The translations under genes and the position numbers were made by a program. From the NCBI GenBank assembly GCA_950106755.1, contig OX467086.1:29778001-29842000 (forward strand): DNA of 64,000 nucleotides. Direction: 5' to 3'. A model generated the notes under the pieces. It did no database searches, was not told the DNA's origin, and saw only the letters and a list, made by a program, of their open reading frames with translations. Shown here one piece after another: positions 35,492-49,463 of the stretch. The stretch comes from Climacium dendroides (Eukaryota > Streptophyta > Bryopsida > Hypnales > Climaciaceae). Each line of letters starts with the position of its first letter. The stretch's first letter is position 1.

Positions 35492-38400
35492 TCAATATGC
35501 ATTTGCCAATTGAAGCGGTGCCAGTACTGCCTTGTAAGAACCAACCTCGTACTTGAGTTCCTTCACAACAGCAGTTCCAATTCCGGAAGAATGACAAAAC
35601 TCTGAGGAAGGGACAGAAGACGATTCAGACTTGGTTTCGGAGATTACATCACGATTTGTGATACCGTTCAATCTTGAGAAAAAATTCTTGAAGTTGGAGG
35701 GTTTGGAGTTCTCAGTTGGCTCCTCCTGGGCAGTGTTGAGTCCCTCCGTGAGAGGTTCTGTTGCGAACCTACAGTACCGAGATATTTGAATTAGACTCAA
35801 TCACATCCTACGAGACGCCATTAATATCTTTCATACAGGAAAAAATGTATGGACTAGATGATTTATTTCTGTAAGCCCATCGGATCAAAACAGGAGAAAA
35901 ATCTCAGAGAGAACAGTACCAGGATAAAAAGAGACTAGAAGTAAAGAGCTTACTAAAGGACAAGCTGATTAAAAAAAATCCAAGAACAAGTACTGCAGCA
36001 TATAAAATATAGTAGAACTGAAAAGTAAACGAAGCATCACGGTTAGTTAAACAGACAAGATCTTTTTTCTGTTCATGAACTATAAATTGTGATTACTACT
36101 GCATGTGCCATATCTAAAACAAATGACACGGAATGTATGAGAAGCAACTTCAACAGGTTCACTTACCGAACAGAGAAGCCAAGCGGCTGAGATTCTTGAA
36201 GCACTGTACAAAGACGGATGATGACCCATGGTGGAAGAAACGATCCTTTTATCTCCATGGAATACAACGTGTTGCTGGCTGTTTCTGTACACTTACTGTT
36301 CGTATTATTCGTACCATAATACATTTGAGACTTAGTCAAGTCATCTGTACGCTGCAATTGCTTGCAGGTTATCTGTTGAGCAAGGCCACAAGACGAAATA
36401 AATAAACAGATATGACAGTGTGCAGATCAAATTTCACAACAAACTGCCCAGATTCAGGACGTAGTCAAAGAGTTTGATAAGTAGGGTTGATGACGAACAC
36501 AGGAGGTCACAAATAGTGCCTAAGAGTCGTCAAGATAATGAATAGCATGAAAATTTCATTTGCACACATCCATGCAGGAAATGTCGCAAGGCATAAAAAA
36601 CTATTTACGTGGCAGCCAGCAGGAGAGAGGTTCACCTCAGGTGCACTGAGAGACGCATTGTCAAAAGCTGTTGGCGAATAGAGGACAGGAACGTCCATGG
36701 CAGCCGTGGTAGTTATAAGAGATCTGGAGCCAAATCCACAGGGACAAGGCAAATGTTATCATGGTTGTTGGTGCAAAGACAACGAAGATAATAATGTATT
36801 TCCAACCTTTCAAATCCAAGCACATACGTATATGGCCAGCAATGGCGTCGTAGAGTCCGAAAAAGATGTTTTAGACACAAGGAGCATCACTTAATTTACA
36901 GTTCTGACAGCCTGAGCATCGAAACAAACAAGCTTCAAGTTGTTACCTGTGATTAAGGAGAAAATCATAAAGTCGATGGACGTTGGAGAACCCTTCAAAA
37001 CACAGCATTGACTGTGGACCGTTGTCTGAAGCGGCTCTTTCATTCACCACTCTTGTCTGCATATTCAAATTGATGGAAGTCAGCTATTGCAAACAGTTTT
37101 CGTCCAAATACGATATGGTTAAACATTTCAATCCTGGTTAATACACACAGAGCATTCAGAAAGAATACGAAGTCTCACTTGTTCATGAACTCGGTAAAAA
37201 AACAGAGGGTGCCACGCATGACAAATAAAATGCAGGAAACCTCGCTGGACTTGAGCAATTAAGATCAAGTTTCTGCCCAGTACTCACCTGACCGGGGTTG
37301 GACTTCTCAAAATCCAGCAAATCTTGAAGATCTTCGACAGTAGTTGTCGGCTCTCCTGAGGCACTGAAAGGCATTGAAAACTTGATATCCTGAAGCATCA
37401 TTATAATTATTAGCTAAGCTAGGAATGGGCAAAGAAAACCAACATCGATATTCAAATCCTCAGATACCAATTAAACTACAAGTGACTTGATAAATTATAA
37501 TCCCACATCATGCAACAATGAATTGCAATTCTGAACTTGTATTGCGGGTGAAAAGCAAGGCCAAGATGAAGAGGATAGATATGAATCCACCAAATAGATG
37601 GGATCTCAAGTTGCTTACGAGTTAGAAACCAGAAACTGGCCCAGCGGCTTCAGAACTTCAAATTACACCAGTTTTATGTATTTTGCATCTCATGATTAAG
37701 AGGTTAAGGCTGCACATGCTGACTCAATCACCATATTAAAAGAGAAACCAGGTTTCTGACCCGTAGAGAGTTAGAAGGAGAAATCTGGGACACAGATTAC
37801 CTCAATCGCTATCAACACGGATGGTACTATGGTTTATTATTTTTAAGCAAGAGTCACTTCATGGTGCTTCAACTCTTACATGTTCAAGAAGAACTTGTCG
37901 CACTCCTCGTGTCGAACGGGTCAAGTAGGCAGCACAAGCACCCTGGCTTCTTCCTCCAACTCCACCACCGACAAACATTGCAACAAATTGCTGCATACAA
38001 ACTACAGCCAAATCCAAGTTATGATTTGACCGTCCCTACATACCACGATGGCAAGCCTACAATACATATCAAGGCACAGTACATAGTTAGATGATGAATC
38101 CTAGACTAAAGCAAGCACGAGTGGATCCTTCATTGAAGCATAAGCTTGTAAGATGAATTAGCAGCCACATCACATGACTAAATAGTAATCCAGAAGCAAG
38201 GGTATCGACACATTACCATAGAATAGAGAACAGGTTTGAGAGCGGAAGGTGTAATATAAGGAACGAAAGGCAGCCTCCCAGGCACGGTATCGTCTAGAAA
38301 GAAATAGAACTTCTGTCAAGTCAAGAAACCAAGCATAGAACGAAATAACTCATTAGAAAAATCAAACAGATAACAAGCGTCTCAAAAGATCCCCCAATTT

Positions 38401-41400
38401 GATTAACAAAAAATTAATGGTAAGTTAATGTAAATCTAATAGGACATTAGATCAAAATTACAGCATTGTTAAGTAATTGTAAAGTAATGCAACTTGGTAG
38501 TTGCCAATGTAAAGTTAATAGCAATGATACTAACATTTTACTGACATGAACTTAACCATAAGTCCATCTAAAAATGAAACGAATCCGATGCCTATTAACA
38601 TTCAGAAAATACGTCAATCTAATAAAGGGAGGCCTTTTGCGATGAGATCCCACAGAGTAATTCTTGCCACAGAAATTGAGAAAGATATGGTACCCGGTCG
38701 TAAGCAATACATAAATAAGCGCAGATTTGACTGGTACTACCAGTCTACGGGGTGTCAAAACCTTTGTGAAGTCTACCTGCTTCTCCTCCACGAGCAGCAG
38801 CCGAAGATATTACGGATAGCACAGCTGGAGGCAACGAAGACTGAGGAAAAATCCATGAATGTAGTGAATTCCAGAACGTAGCACCCAACTTTTCATCACT
38901 TCCACTTTTGCCAGAGCTTGTCACTGGCTGACTTTTGTCTGTTTTTCTATTCACAATTCCAAGTCCTTGCGTGAAGTGTTGCACACCATCGCATTGTGCA
39001 TTCGAACTGAGTCTATGACACCTGCAGCAAAAAGATGTCAGATCTCAACCCAGTCTCGCCTACGAGTAATTGGAGAAAAACGAATACCCATGCTGATCAT
39101 ATTTCGTCATTCCAGTTGCAACGTGTTGATGATTAAACTTAACGTCATAACCTTAAATTTGTACTACTCTTTTAAGTTCTGAGAAGGCAAATGCTATGAC
39201 TCACTCTCTACATGTCCACTGAATCTCGGTAGCCAAATCGATGAAATAGTGTCAACAGAGAAATATAGTGCATGTGTTACGACAAATGCACCACCATCAA
39301 CTAGTGCATAGAATTGTAGAAAAATGAACATGGAGCCCCAAATAGTCTCAAATCTTGGATCACAAACAACCACGCGTAAAGTCTGACGTTCATGCTAATA
39401 CAATTCTGTACCATCCACTAAAGAGAATAGAAACATACGGGCTCTGAACGCACCAGTGAAGTGAATCCGGGGAAGTGAAACGGGCCAGCAGTTTGAGACT
39501 TAGATCCAGAGGTGCACGGCTCTCTTTCAGTGAGAGCCAGGCCTGCGTATCCACTCCTGGACCAGAGGGTAATCCACTACGAGAGGTGTTAATTCTTAAG
39601 CTAGGTCCATTCTCTGTGGCCGGTTGATCGTTGAGATCGCCGCGAAGGTCTGTCAGCGGAGGACCCGCATTGATATCAAATGGTCCCAAGGCCTTGCGAG
39701 GTGCTAACCTCTTCAATGCTTCCACCTGAACAAAAGGGAGATTCAGTTTTCATGACCAAGAATTTCTGTGAAGGCAAAGGTGATCGATGTGAAACCAGCA
39801 AACGATGAAGTTAATTGATTTGTTACCATATCAATGCTTGTCTCATTTCTTAGCAGGGATTGAGAGCTGGAGATGTCCCGAACATCTCGAAAAGAACAGT
39901 CGTGCAATCCTTTCATCTTTTCCTCGCCTTTAGAAGAAAGATCGTCCTTTCGTGCACCATCAAGCTGTGTACCAGCTTTCATTGAACCATTTGAAGAAGG
40001 AGCGCCATTTTTATACCTACGTGGTCGGGATAAGTTAAAACTAAGTGTTCGGATATTGAGTGGTGAGTAGATTCACATCTCGTGGCACGTTCTCATGAAC
40101 AAAATTCAGAATGACAGTTCCGCCAAAAATCAATCGACCCCAAGATTAGAACGAAAGGGATTCAAGACGTGCTGCATAGTCATGATTCAACTAACCTGGA
40201 AAACAAAGTAATAGAATCCTGGATAGGAGCCTGACTAAGACTGGCCTCGTGTTGAGAAACTCTTGAAGTATCCTGAACGACAAAGACATCCACATTGTAA
40301 ACTCCCAAGAGTAGAGCTCTTCTTCAAATAGACATCGAACTTCTCGACGTAATAATAGACTTCCGAAAACGGAAAGCGGGTAGTGCATCCCTTTCATTGA
40401 ACTAGCAACAAGGTACCTTTTCCTTCTGACTCCTCAGTGGACGAAACCGTAGTTTCTCCCCGGAATTGACTGCATCTGCAGCTCCAGTGTCATCTGGTGC
40501 CCGAGAAATGTTGACTGCATCTCTTTGTCTTACAACAAATCTGAAAAAACAAACAAGAATAAAGCATCAATCAAGAAATCTCAGCAGGAACTTAACAGTC
40601 TACCTCAGCTAAGACACAGAGATATTGAAACAAAACGTATGACAATTTAATACTGAATGAAGATTTTTTTTTTTAAATTGGATTGATGTCCATCAGAAAG
40701 ACACTTCAGCTACATATTAATCTATGTAAACGGAGTAAAGAACTTGACAGCCTGCAATGTCGGAACAAACCCCTGAGAATCTTCAGGCTCTTGTTGTCCT
40801 CCAATTTTTGAAGCCTGGTGCCGCTTCAGCTGCTCCAGCTGCAACCGTAAAACTCCGGTTAATGCGTAGTCAACCACAAAAATAAATCAAGCAGAAACTG
40901 TGATACTCGGATAAAGTTTCACTTTGGTCCAGTACCGAGTTTCCCATTCCAGGTGTACAATTAAGAAGTGCAAAAACTGACGGTCACATAGGACATCTTA
41001 AAATGCACACCCTAGGAACAAGAAATTAAGGTTTAGGGTATCTTGAAATGCACAACCCAGGACTAGAAATATATTAGCAAGATTTTAAAAATTCTCCCCT
41101 TATCCGTATTATATTCAATCAATGGGTATTAAAATGTAATGCAAGCACACAAATTGCAAATAAGATTCAAAAAAATGGAGACAATCTCATAAAGGGAACT
41201 TGCTCATTTGATTAAACGCTCAAAAACTGGGGGTGTCTACCTCAAACGGCTACAAGTACATATGCAGCTCCATAACCTAATTGAGGCTCTCAAAAAATAG
41301 AATCCCAATAGAAGGCCATGCCTACTAACGGTCTAATAGAAAATGGTAGAAGTACATTTGCAGAATAACAACCTAATCGCAAGATTCCCTAGATTCCAAA

Positions 41401-41647
41401 CACCCCAGTTGCAAGATCTGCAATCAGTCCAATGCAAAGTTTTTGCAATAATGCAGGTGCCCCTGATCTGAGAGCTGGAGTTTCAGGAACACCGTCGTTT
41501 AACCTAACCATACAACTGATCTCTTGACTTCAAGACTTTGGTTTTCAGTTGTTTTTTCTGAAAGAAATTAAGTAGGCGAGGCGGCACATAGAAAGATCAT
41601 ACCCGGAGTTCCGTCGGTGTTTTTCTTTTCCCAAGAGAAGAAGCCAT
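35492..41647 (-). CDS. DONSON: DONSON homologue (downstream neighbour of Son), replication-fork protein
   Basis: In animals DONSON helps assemble the CMG helicase and protects replication forks. Fourteen exons in coding order: 41647-41603, 40838-40771, 40540-40417, 40272-40196, 40016-39827, 39725-39439, 39021-38777, 38312-38217, 38001-37880, 37389-37288, 37056-36947, 36723-36636, 36372-36167, 35768-35492. All are GT-AG and phases agree, giving 678 residues. Landmarks shared with plant DONSON proteins are KRKTPTELR then LEQLKRHQ at the N-terminus, APLDLSLKLLARF, LHSWIFPQSSLPPAVLSVIS, WEAAFRSLYYTFR, GACAAYLTRSTRGVRQVL, DVPVLYSPTAFDNASLSAPE and IKGSFLPPWVI. The N-terminal third looks disordered. 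The ATG at 41647 is chosen because MASSLGKRKTP fits the family; an in-frame ATG upstream cannot be ruled out. The upstream region shares a block with the GT47 gene promoter. Confidence 0.92.
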
Positions 41648-41763
41648 TGCCTCCGTCGGATCAAACGGTTTTTTGCATACATACCGCGACGACAGCATCT
41701 CGTGCACGACGAAGAAGAACCCAATCCTGCCTGAACCTGAACGAGTACAGTAACCACTGTGAG

Positions 41764-41854
41764 CAGCATCCAAGAACACCAAAATCTGCAAACACGTGAG
41801 CTTCTCTTCAGTTGCGCAAAGCTCTAAACCCTAATTGCTCTGTTTTGGAGAACT
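41764..41854 (-). promoter_or_regulatory. DONSON upstream block shared with the GT47 gene (copy 1)
   Basis: About 91 bp, 117-207 bp upstream of the DONSON ATG, almost identical to 58030-58121 on the other strand. It holds a G-box, CACGTG (41793-41798), a telo-box core, AAACCCTAA (41826-41834), and TTGCGCAA. Telo-boxes are typical of genes active in dividing plant cells. Confidence 0.75.
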
Positions 41855-42308
41855 CAAGCTCAAACCGTCACCTTCTTATTACTAAACACTCGATGCCCGT
41901 CAGTAGGCCCGCGCACATGAGCCCCAACGAGCCGTCCGACTTCGCCTCTCCGCCCCCGAAACTGCGTCAAATCATCCGTCCGTCTGCCCTCACTTCAAAC
42001 TCTGTTTCCCCGCGCCTGTCACCTTTGCACCGAGCTGGCTCAGCACGATTCCCCCGCAAAGTGAAGTGCACAGATACATCCCGCTGATCTCAGAGACAGT
42101 CGATGCTCATCAGTGTGTTCTGCCAAGGAGCGCGCTTAGGGTATGCAACACTGCACTCGAGCCCTTAGAGTGGCTCGCTTGAGGAGTTCAAATTTCGGGA
42201 AAATGGATGTCAACAACGACAAGGGAAGGGAATTTCTGAAAACACCAGACCCTGCGGGGCGGATGAGCGAAAGGCGGGGGAATCCATTGCATTCAAATGC
42301 AAGACGGC

Positions 42309-42362
42309 GGAAGGAGGGGCTGACATGGAAGGAGGGGCTGACGTGGAAGGAGGGGCTGACGT
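42309..42362. repeat. Three tandem 18-bp repeats
   Basis: GGAAGGAGGGGCTGACAT followed by two copies of GGAAGGAGGGGCTGACGT, about 700 bp upstream of DONSON in a locally GC-rich stretch. Each unit contains TGACGT or TGACAT, resembling an as-1/TGA-factor core. Confidence 0.85.
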
Positions 42363-43293
42363 GTAATGCTGATGTGGACAGAGCTCTAACCAGTTGGGCG
42401 GGTATCAACTAATCCAACAGAGAAGTGACTGCAGTCGGCCCCTTCTATAGCATTATAACATGTAACAAATAATATATATATATTCTAATTTATCAACTTT
42501 TTGACTATATCTACCACATATTTACAACAGATGTTTTGAAGAATCAATAATGTTTAACATTTAACATTCCTCCTTGTGGATTTAAAAGGGGATTGAAATT
42601 ATTTTATCATGTGTAAGGTTTGACATACCACTTATCAAGATAACAAATGTAGAGGCTTGACGGTACATTGGTTACATTAACTATACTCATTTCAAAACCA
42701 TGAATTGACAATATGTACTAATGGCTTGAATTTTGGTGAAACCCTCCTTAAGAGACAAGACTCCAATCTTTTTTTTGAGATTGTCATAAATTAAAAGTTT
42801 GTTCATCTTATATCCTACACATTCCCTTTAGAGGTAATTAAAAGTCAATGACACCAAGACTATATACCTTTGTTTGGAGAGAGCGTCTATAGTTTCTATT
42901 AACATAGAAAGGCCAAGAGAGCATGGAGGGATTAGTAAATAAAAAGATTTTGAGGCAACTTAATCTATGACAAGTTGTATTGAAATTATACATATTACTT
43001 TTGTGATGTATGGTGGATGTCCTAGTAATACCAAGAACATTGTTGGATGTAATTGCCAATGGTGTATGATTTAGCTATATAACAATCTAGAGGTTGAATC
43101 TTTGATTGTTGATTGTTAGCTTTGGTGGGAATATCAAGACAAAATTTGTCACTATTCAAACAATAGACAATTATGAAAGGTAGTTTTGTGTTTGATTTGG
43201 ATGTTATCTCATCTGAGCTAATTAATTGAATATATGGCATTTTGGTATGGATTTAGTGTTTATTATAGAAGGTTTAGCTAGTCAATTTGGATG
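42363..43293. other. Intergenic, nothing recognised
   Basis: AT-rich DNA; the minus-strand frames at 42838-43059 and 43022-43240 have no motif. Confidence 0.4.
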
Positions 43294-43297
43294 TTAA

Positions 43298-43887
43298 TCC
43301 CTAAATTCCCATTGTGCCTACGGGAGACAAAATTGGATTTCAATAGGCTCCTATGATCTCAATTTTTATTGAAACTTTTAAGAACTTTCTCATAAGATAA
43401 AAAAAACTTATGAGCTTTCTAGAAATATAATTTTTACTTCAATTGGTGCCTAGGAGCAAAAGTCATGCCACAATAACTTCAAAACGAAGGAGATTGGGTA
43501 GCAAAAGAAACCCACAAAAAATTGAAATTAAAATTTTAATATTTTTTTCCTTATAGAATATATTTTTTTCTAAATATTAAGCCTAACTTCATTCCATTTG
43601 GATTAGTGATGTGAAAGTTATGGAGATCTTGTTTTCAAGTAATCATAGCAACTTCTTAAAAGAATTTTTTTTTCTTTCACTTTGAATGCCAATATCCTTG
43701 CCAATATCTTTCAATCTATATGGTCAAAAATCACAAAAAGTTTATCACGTGATCCAATATAAGTATGGAACAAGGTCCTATGATTAGATTCTAAATAACA
43801 TTTTAAAATTTTATTTTATAGGTGAATGTAGTAGTAATGGTAGTTTTGAATGGTTTTGACAAAAAAATGCCCTTGGGACTTTAGGGG
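43298..43887. mobile_element. TTAA element, long subfamily (copy f)
   Basis: 590 bp with exact TTAA flanks (43294-43297 and 43888-43891). The left end TCCCTAAATTCCCATTGTGCC and the right end GGGACTTTAGGGG correspond to copy d. Internal TTCATTCCATTTGGATTAG is shared. It is shorter than copy d, so it is an internal-deletion derivative. Confidence 0.75.
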
Positions 43888-44804
43888 TTAATAAAATACA
43901 TTGTACATAGAGCGTTAGTTTAAGGGGTTTAAATTTAGGAAATGTAAAAATTACATTTTGAAGATGCTTGGGATGCATTTGATTTTCATAAAATTGAATG
44001 TTTGGTCTTTACGGGTGTAACTTTTTGAATTTAAAGGAAAGCAATTGTTGTGTAATCACAAATATTTAGCCAACTATTGTTTTTCAAAGGAATTTCCAAC
44101 TTGTGACTTCAAAATTTAATTGAAAAATATTGGATAATGTGTAATGGTTGATCTAAACATATAGATATGATTTATAAATCATATTTTATAACTATTATTT
44201 GAAAGTCATCATTGAAGTATTATTCTAAGTTTTATTTTGTAATTCATCTTTACAATTTTGGAAATCTAGACTACCTTTACTTTACTTTAAATGGATATTG
44301 GTCTTAGATGAAATGTAGAAAGTCAAAATGTTATTACAAATACAATATTTCGACGCCAAATTTGGCAAGAAAATAATTCTAAGTATAAGATAGGTTAGGG
44401 CTTAGATTTTCAAGGGTAGAAAAAACTACTACTCATTGCTTGTAGTTTATTTTTACCAAATGATTTAGCAAAGATGAAATTCCATGGTGCAATCAAGGAG
44501 CTAATAGTGTAATCAATAGTAGGGTGTAGAATTCAACAATAATTTGGTGCCAATGGTTGCATATACTTAGAAATAAGGTATATAACCTATTGTCAGCAAC
44601 CTTAAGCATATAAGATATATCTAGCTGAATGATGGTAGGAGGGATAATTTTCTCTAGTCGCAAATTGACTTGATATGTGATCACATATGGTTGTAAAGAT
44701 ATCTTCATAGTGCCATATTTAATCCATTTTATTTCATATTTTTTGAAATTTTGTAAAATTAGTTATGAATTTTTGAAGTTGAAATGATGTACCGATACAT
44801 CCAA

Positions 44805-44884
44805 AAGGCAGATCCATATTAAAATATTCACCTGTTTGTACATTGAATTGTGAAGGCAGATCCATATTAAAATATTCACCTGTT
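44805..44884. repeat. 32-bp direct repeat
   Basis: The 32-bp segment starting AAGGCAGATCCATATT and ending ATTCACCTGTT occurs identically at 44805-44836 and 44853-44884, separated by 16 bp. Confidence 0.85.
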
Positions 44885-45386
44885 AGGGGATCATCTTGGA
44901 TTCAAGATTCAAATGTAGTGGCCAAAACTATAAAGACCCGACCACTCAGTTAGTATTGACTAGTATGTCAACGCCTACAAAAAATTGGTACGGGATTTGA
45001 TTTTCCCATCCACTGCTGATGCCCTACACAGGTCATTGTTTACATAACACTGCTTAATTTCCCTCTGTTTAAAACGTTCAATATTTCTTGACAATGTCTT
45101 ACATAGCAAAGACCCCTGTACTTTCAGACTTCACAATAAAATTCAAACCATTTCAAACTTACGGCCATTTCAAACAGACAAGGGTGCAGATGCACTTACT
45201 ACTTGCACGACTTGAAATGTTACCTCATAACAAGGAAAATTCCAATGTATCTAATCTTTTCCAATATAACGAATCTATAAAGAAAACAATTCTTAACATG
45301 TCATCATACTAATCATAGATCAAACCAAACAGTCTGGTAAATGAACCCATTCTACAAAAATGCGCTCTCCTAAGCAATCGACCTGT

Positions 45387-45892
45387 TCAATCTACATCAC
45401 CTTCAAGCCCGCCTCCTGCACTACGCTTGGGATTCAAGACCTGGACACCTAGTTCATGAACAGCTTCCATTCTATTGGACCAACCGAAGCCTTCCTTTTG
45501 AACAATTGCTTCAATCAAACTTGCGAATTGCAATTGTTGTCCCGTTGCGTTCCACAGATTAGCGAGGTACAGTATGTTTTCTTCACTACGTTTGACCCTC
45601 TACATAGTAAGGTAGAGAACGTTTAGTGTTCATTTCATAAGGTGGCCCTCATCGAGTCAGAATCTTACCTCATGAACCAAAATTCATTAAGAAATTCAGA
45701 CTCACAGAACTCTTAAAATACAGATAATTGCCGCAAATCAATTCGTAAAATCGACCAGACAAACTAACCTAAGAGAAAATATAGCACCTGTCCACAGAGG
45801 TCCAAAGTACTCCAACCCATCTTGTGAAGAAGCTCCGAATTAACCAGGTTCTCGTCACAATTCGAAAAAAAGTCCACACAAGTATGTTTCAT
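45387..45892 (-). CDS. Unidentified two-exon gene, 105 residues
   Basis: Not recognised. Exon 1 is 45892-45788 (35 codons) and exon 2 is 45599-45387 (70 codons plus stop). They are joined in phase 0 across an intron with a GTGCTA donor and a TATGTAG acceptor. The protein begins MKHTCVDFFSNCDENLVNSE, continues LLHKMGWSTLDLCG, RSEENILYLANLWNATGQQ and FASLIEAIVQKEGFGW, and ends NPKRSAGGGLEGDVD. It is soluble, helical in appearance, without signal peptide or membrane span. Balanced composition and a clean splice argue for real coding sequence. An in-frame stop lies 6 nt before the ATG. It lies only 143 bp downstream of the RPL35 stop codon on the same strand, so it has either a very short promoter or an origin in read-through transcripts. 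It could also be the 3' end of a gene that has lost its front. Confidence 0.55.
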
Positions 45893-46034
45893 ACATCAAA
45901 CACCTTAATTAGGTGAATCAGAATTCACTCGTAAAGAATTGAAAAGCAACCGTGTACAAACTAATGATCGAGGCTAGAACGGGAAATCCCACTAAGGCAC
46001 TCCAACAAGCCACGAATGCATTTGACACGGACTT

Positions 46035-47353
<1,319 letters not shown>

Positions 47354-47477
47354 TGCTCAAGAGATCTGCACGAACAAAGCGCCGGAGAGAGATGGGGTGA
47401 CCGCAACGAGCCGAGCAGAAAAAGAATTGACGAGGCTGCGCTAGTGCAACAAGTAGCGCGAGAGAGACGACGGCCTC

Positions 47478-47492
47478 AAACCCTAATATATC
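47478..47492 (-). promoter_or_regulatory. Telo-box and TATA-like site of RPL35
   Basis: On the minus strand GGATATATTAGGGTTTGAGG carries a TATA-like sequence directly joined to a telo-box (TTAGGGTTT), about 130 bp upstream of the ATG. Telo-boxes are characteristic of plant ribosomal protein promoters. Confidence 0.6.
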
Positions 47493-47797
47493 CGGCTCCG
47501 TTTACACAGCGCCTCCTTATTATCACACTCTCTAATATCACAGTGTGGAAATGTCGGAAGTGTGCACATGCTTGGAATGTCTTATTTTGAACACATATAA
47601 TTGAATTTTTTTGAGTTTTTTTGTATTTTTAACGCAAGTGACCGCGAGTTTCTATGCGAACAAATCCAACGTGGTCAAGACATTGCCACATCAAACAAGG
47701 AATTTATTGTACATGAATAGCAATGTTTGATGTAAGTTAATTAAAAATGAAGGACAATACACAAAATCCATTGAATCAATTCTCCATCTTTCATTTG

Positions 47798-47869
47798 ACA
47801 CATGGAATGCTTTTAAGTTATAATCCAAACTTGATGAAGCAATTCATTCTTGCTCATGGCATGGAACTT
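47798..47869 (-). pseudogene. Stray fragment of RPL35 exon 2 and its following intron
   Basis: About 72 bp resemble 47123-47194, which is part of RPL35 exon 2 with the start of intron 2, at roughly 80-85% identity by eye and in the same orientation. On the minus strand it still reads SKNELLHQ before a GTTTGG at the old donor site. It is non-functional and lies next to TTAA element g. Confidence 0.7.
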
Positions 47870-47891
47870 TGAATCATTCTATTTTGATTAA

Positions 47892-48822
47892 CCCCTTTAG
47901 GACCAACATGTGGTTTTTGGCAACATAGAAAATTTGGATAGGTACTCATGAATGGAGATTTGCATATTTTTCAAGCTAAATTTTAATTGAAGGTGGGGAC
48001 AAGGAATATCTTTCATATGTGCTAAATTTCATGACATTTGGAAATACGAGTCAAAAATTATGACCTAACATGTTACTTTTCTGTAAATGGGTAGTTCGGG
48101 ACTTTGGGCACATCTAGAAAAAATCACTTTTTTCATATACAAAAATTTGAAATTGATTTTCTAGAGTTGTATGTACATGGAAAGCTTTGAATCATTCCAT
48201 TTAGATCAATGTAGTCATAAGTTATGAGGAATTCTAGTTTGCAGGCAGTTATGGATTCTCTACTCTAAATTAAACTTTTAAATCCTTTACTTAACTCAAT
48301 TTTCAATATTTTTGAAAAAAAAAATCATAGATTGTAGATTGTTTATTACAACATTACAACCATTGGGATTGACATTTTTCAATTCCATAAATGAATTCTT
48401 ATGAATTTAGTATTTTGAATTATTCTCTACTTCTTTCTATTTACTATTCTTTTCCTATATGTTGTACAATTCCAAATGATCTAAAATTTTTCAAGCATGT
48501 AGCCAACTTGCCTTGAAGAATGTACCTAAAGAAGCACCGACATTTTGGACATTTTTTCATGCAAATGTGGCCTTATGAAGTGTAGCTGCCCATTTTTTTT
48601 TGTAAGGCCAAAAAAGGTTTTTGTCACTTCAAATGCTAATATCTTGCAATCTATGAAGTGGAAATTTCTGAAATTTTTTCCACATCTTTTCAAACCAGCA
48701 TACTTTAAGATCTTGCAATTCCATGTGTCCAATTTATTTTATTTTATTTTTTATTGGTGCTCGTACTAGAATGGCAGTTTTGAAGCATTTTTGGTGAAAA
48801 CATAGTCACAATTCCTTTGAGT
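47892..48822. mobile_element. TTAA element, long subfamily (copy g)
   Basis: Begins after TTAA (47888-47891) with CCCCTTTAGGACCAAC. The right end is blurred near 48822. Internal TTTGAATCATTCCATTTAG, TACAACATTACAACCATTGG and GAAATTTCTGAAATTTTTTC match copy e almost base for base. No transposase frame. Confidence 0.6.
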
Positions 48823-48885
48823 GATCAGATATGGCTACATCTCTCTTAAAACCAGGCAGTCCAATTCAATGGCAAGCAGTCCAGT

Positions 48886-49349
48886 TCAAAAGGCAGGCAA
48901 ATCCAGCTCAGGCCGTTCGCAACTGAGCCCCCTTGCCGAGTGGCACTCTATGAACTGCTCAGCACTATTGAAGCAGCCCACCACTTCCGACAGTTCCTCC
49001 ATCAACTCCTCCATCCCGAATTTTTTTGCATCACAACCTTCAAACCTCACCATTTTGAGAATAGTTCAACTGCACATTGAATTTCCAGTAACAAATCAGA
49101 GGTGAAGACATCACAAAACCAAGCCTCAAATCACCGCCACAGTATGCTTTCAGAGCAGGATCAGAAACTTAAACAAAGCTTCAAATACTGGAACGTACCA
49201 GGGCATGAGGAAGTGCATATTCCATCCGAAAATGCTGCAATATGTGATCCTTTCTGGAGTTCTTTCTTCAAGCTTGCAAGCCGAATACGCAGAGTTGGAG
49301 GAATGTCCATCTCATCGATCACCGGAGCTGGGAGAATTAAAACATGCAT
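48886..49349 (-). pseudogene. Possible coding remnants, minus strand, unidentified
   Basis: Between two transposons, minus-strand frames look coding-like: 49349-49161 (LILPAPVIDEMDIPPTLR, then LASLKKELQKGSHIAAFSDG) and 49053-48886 (KFGMEELMEELSEVVGCFN, ending ELDLPAF and a stop). The local base composition is less AT-rich than the surroundings. No convincing splice joins the two and no family was recognised. They may be decayed exons or chance frames. Confidence 0.3.
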
Positions 49350-49463
49350 TTCTTGAGCAGCTCCTTCAATGCAAGTTGATTGCCAGCCTCCTTTTCCACA
49401 ATGAACTCTCAGTAAGTCTTACCGAGTTTCATACTTATTCGCTTGCATAAAACAACCTTCTTG

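Noticed and set aside
42136..42412. Overlapping frames on both strands of about 90 codons upstream of DONSON
   Set aside because: Created by the 18-bp tandem repeat in GC-rich DNA; no recognisable protein.
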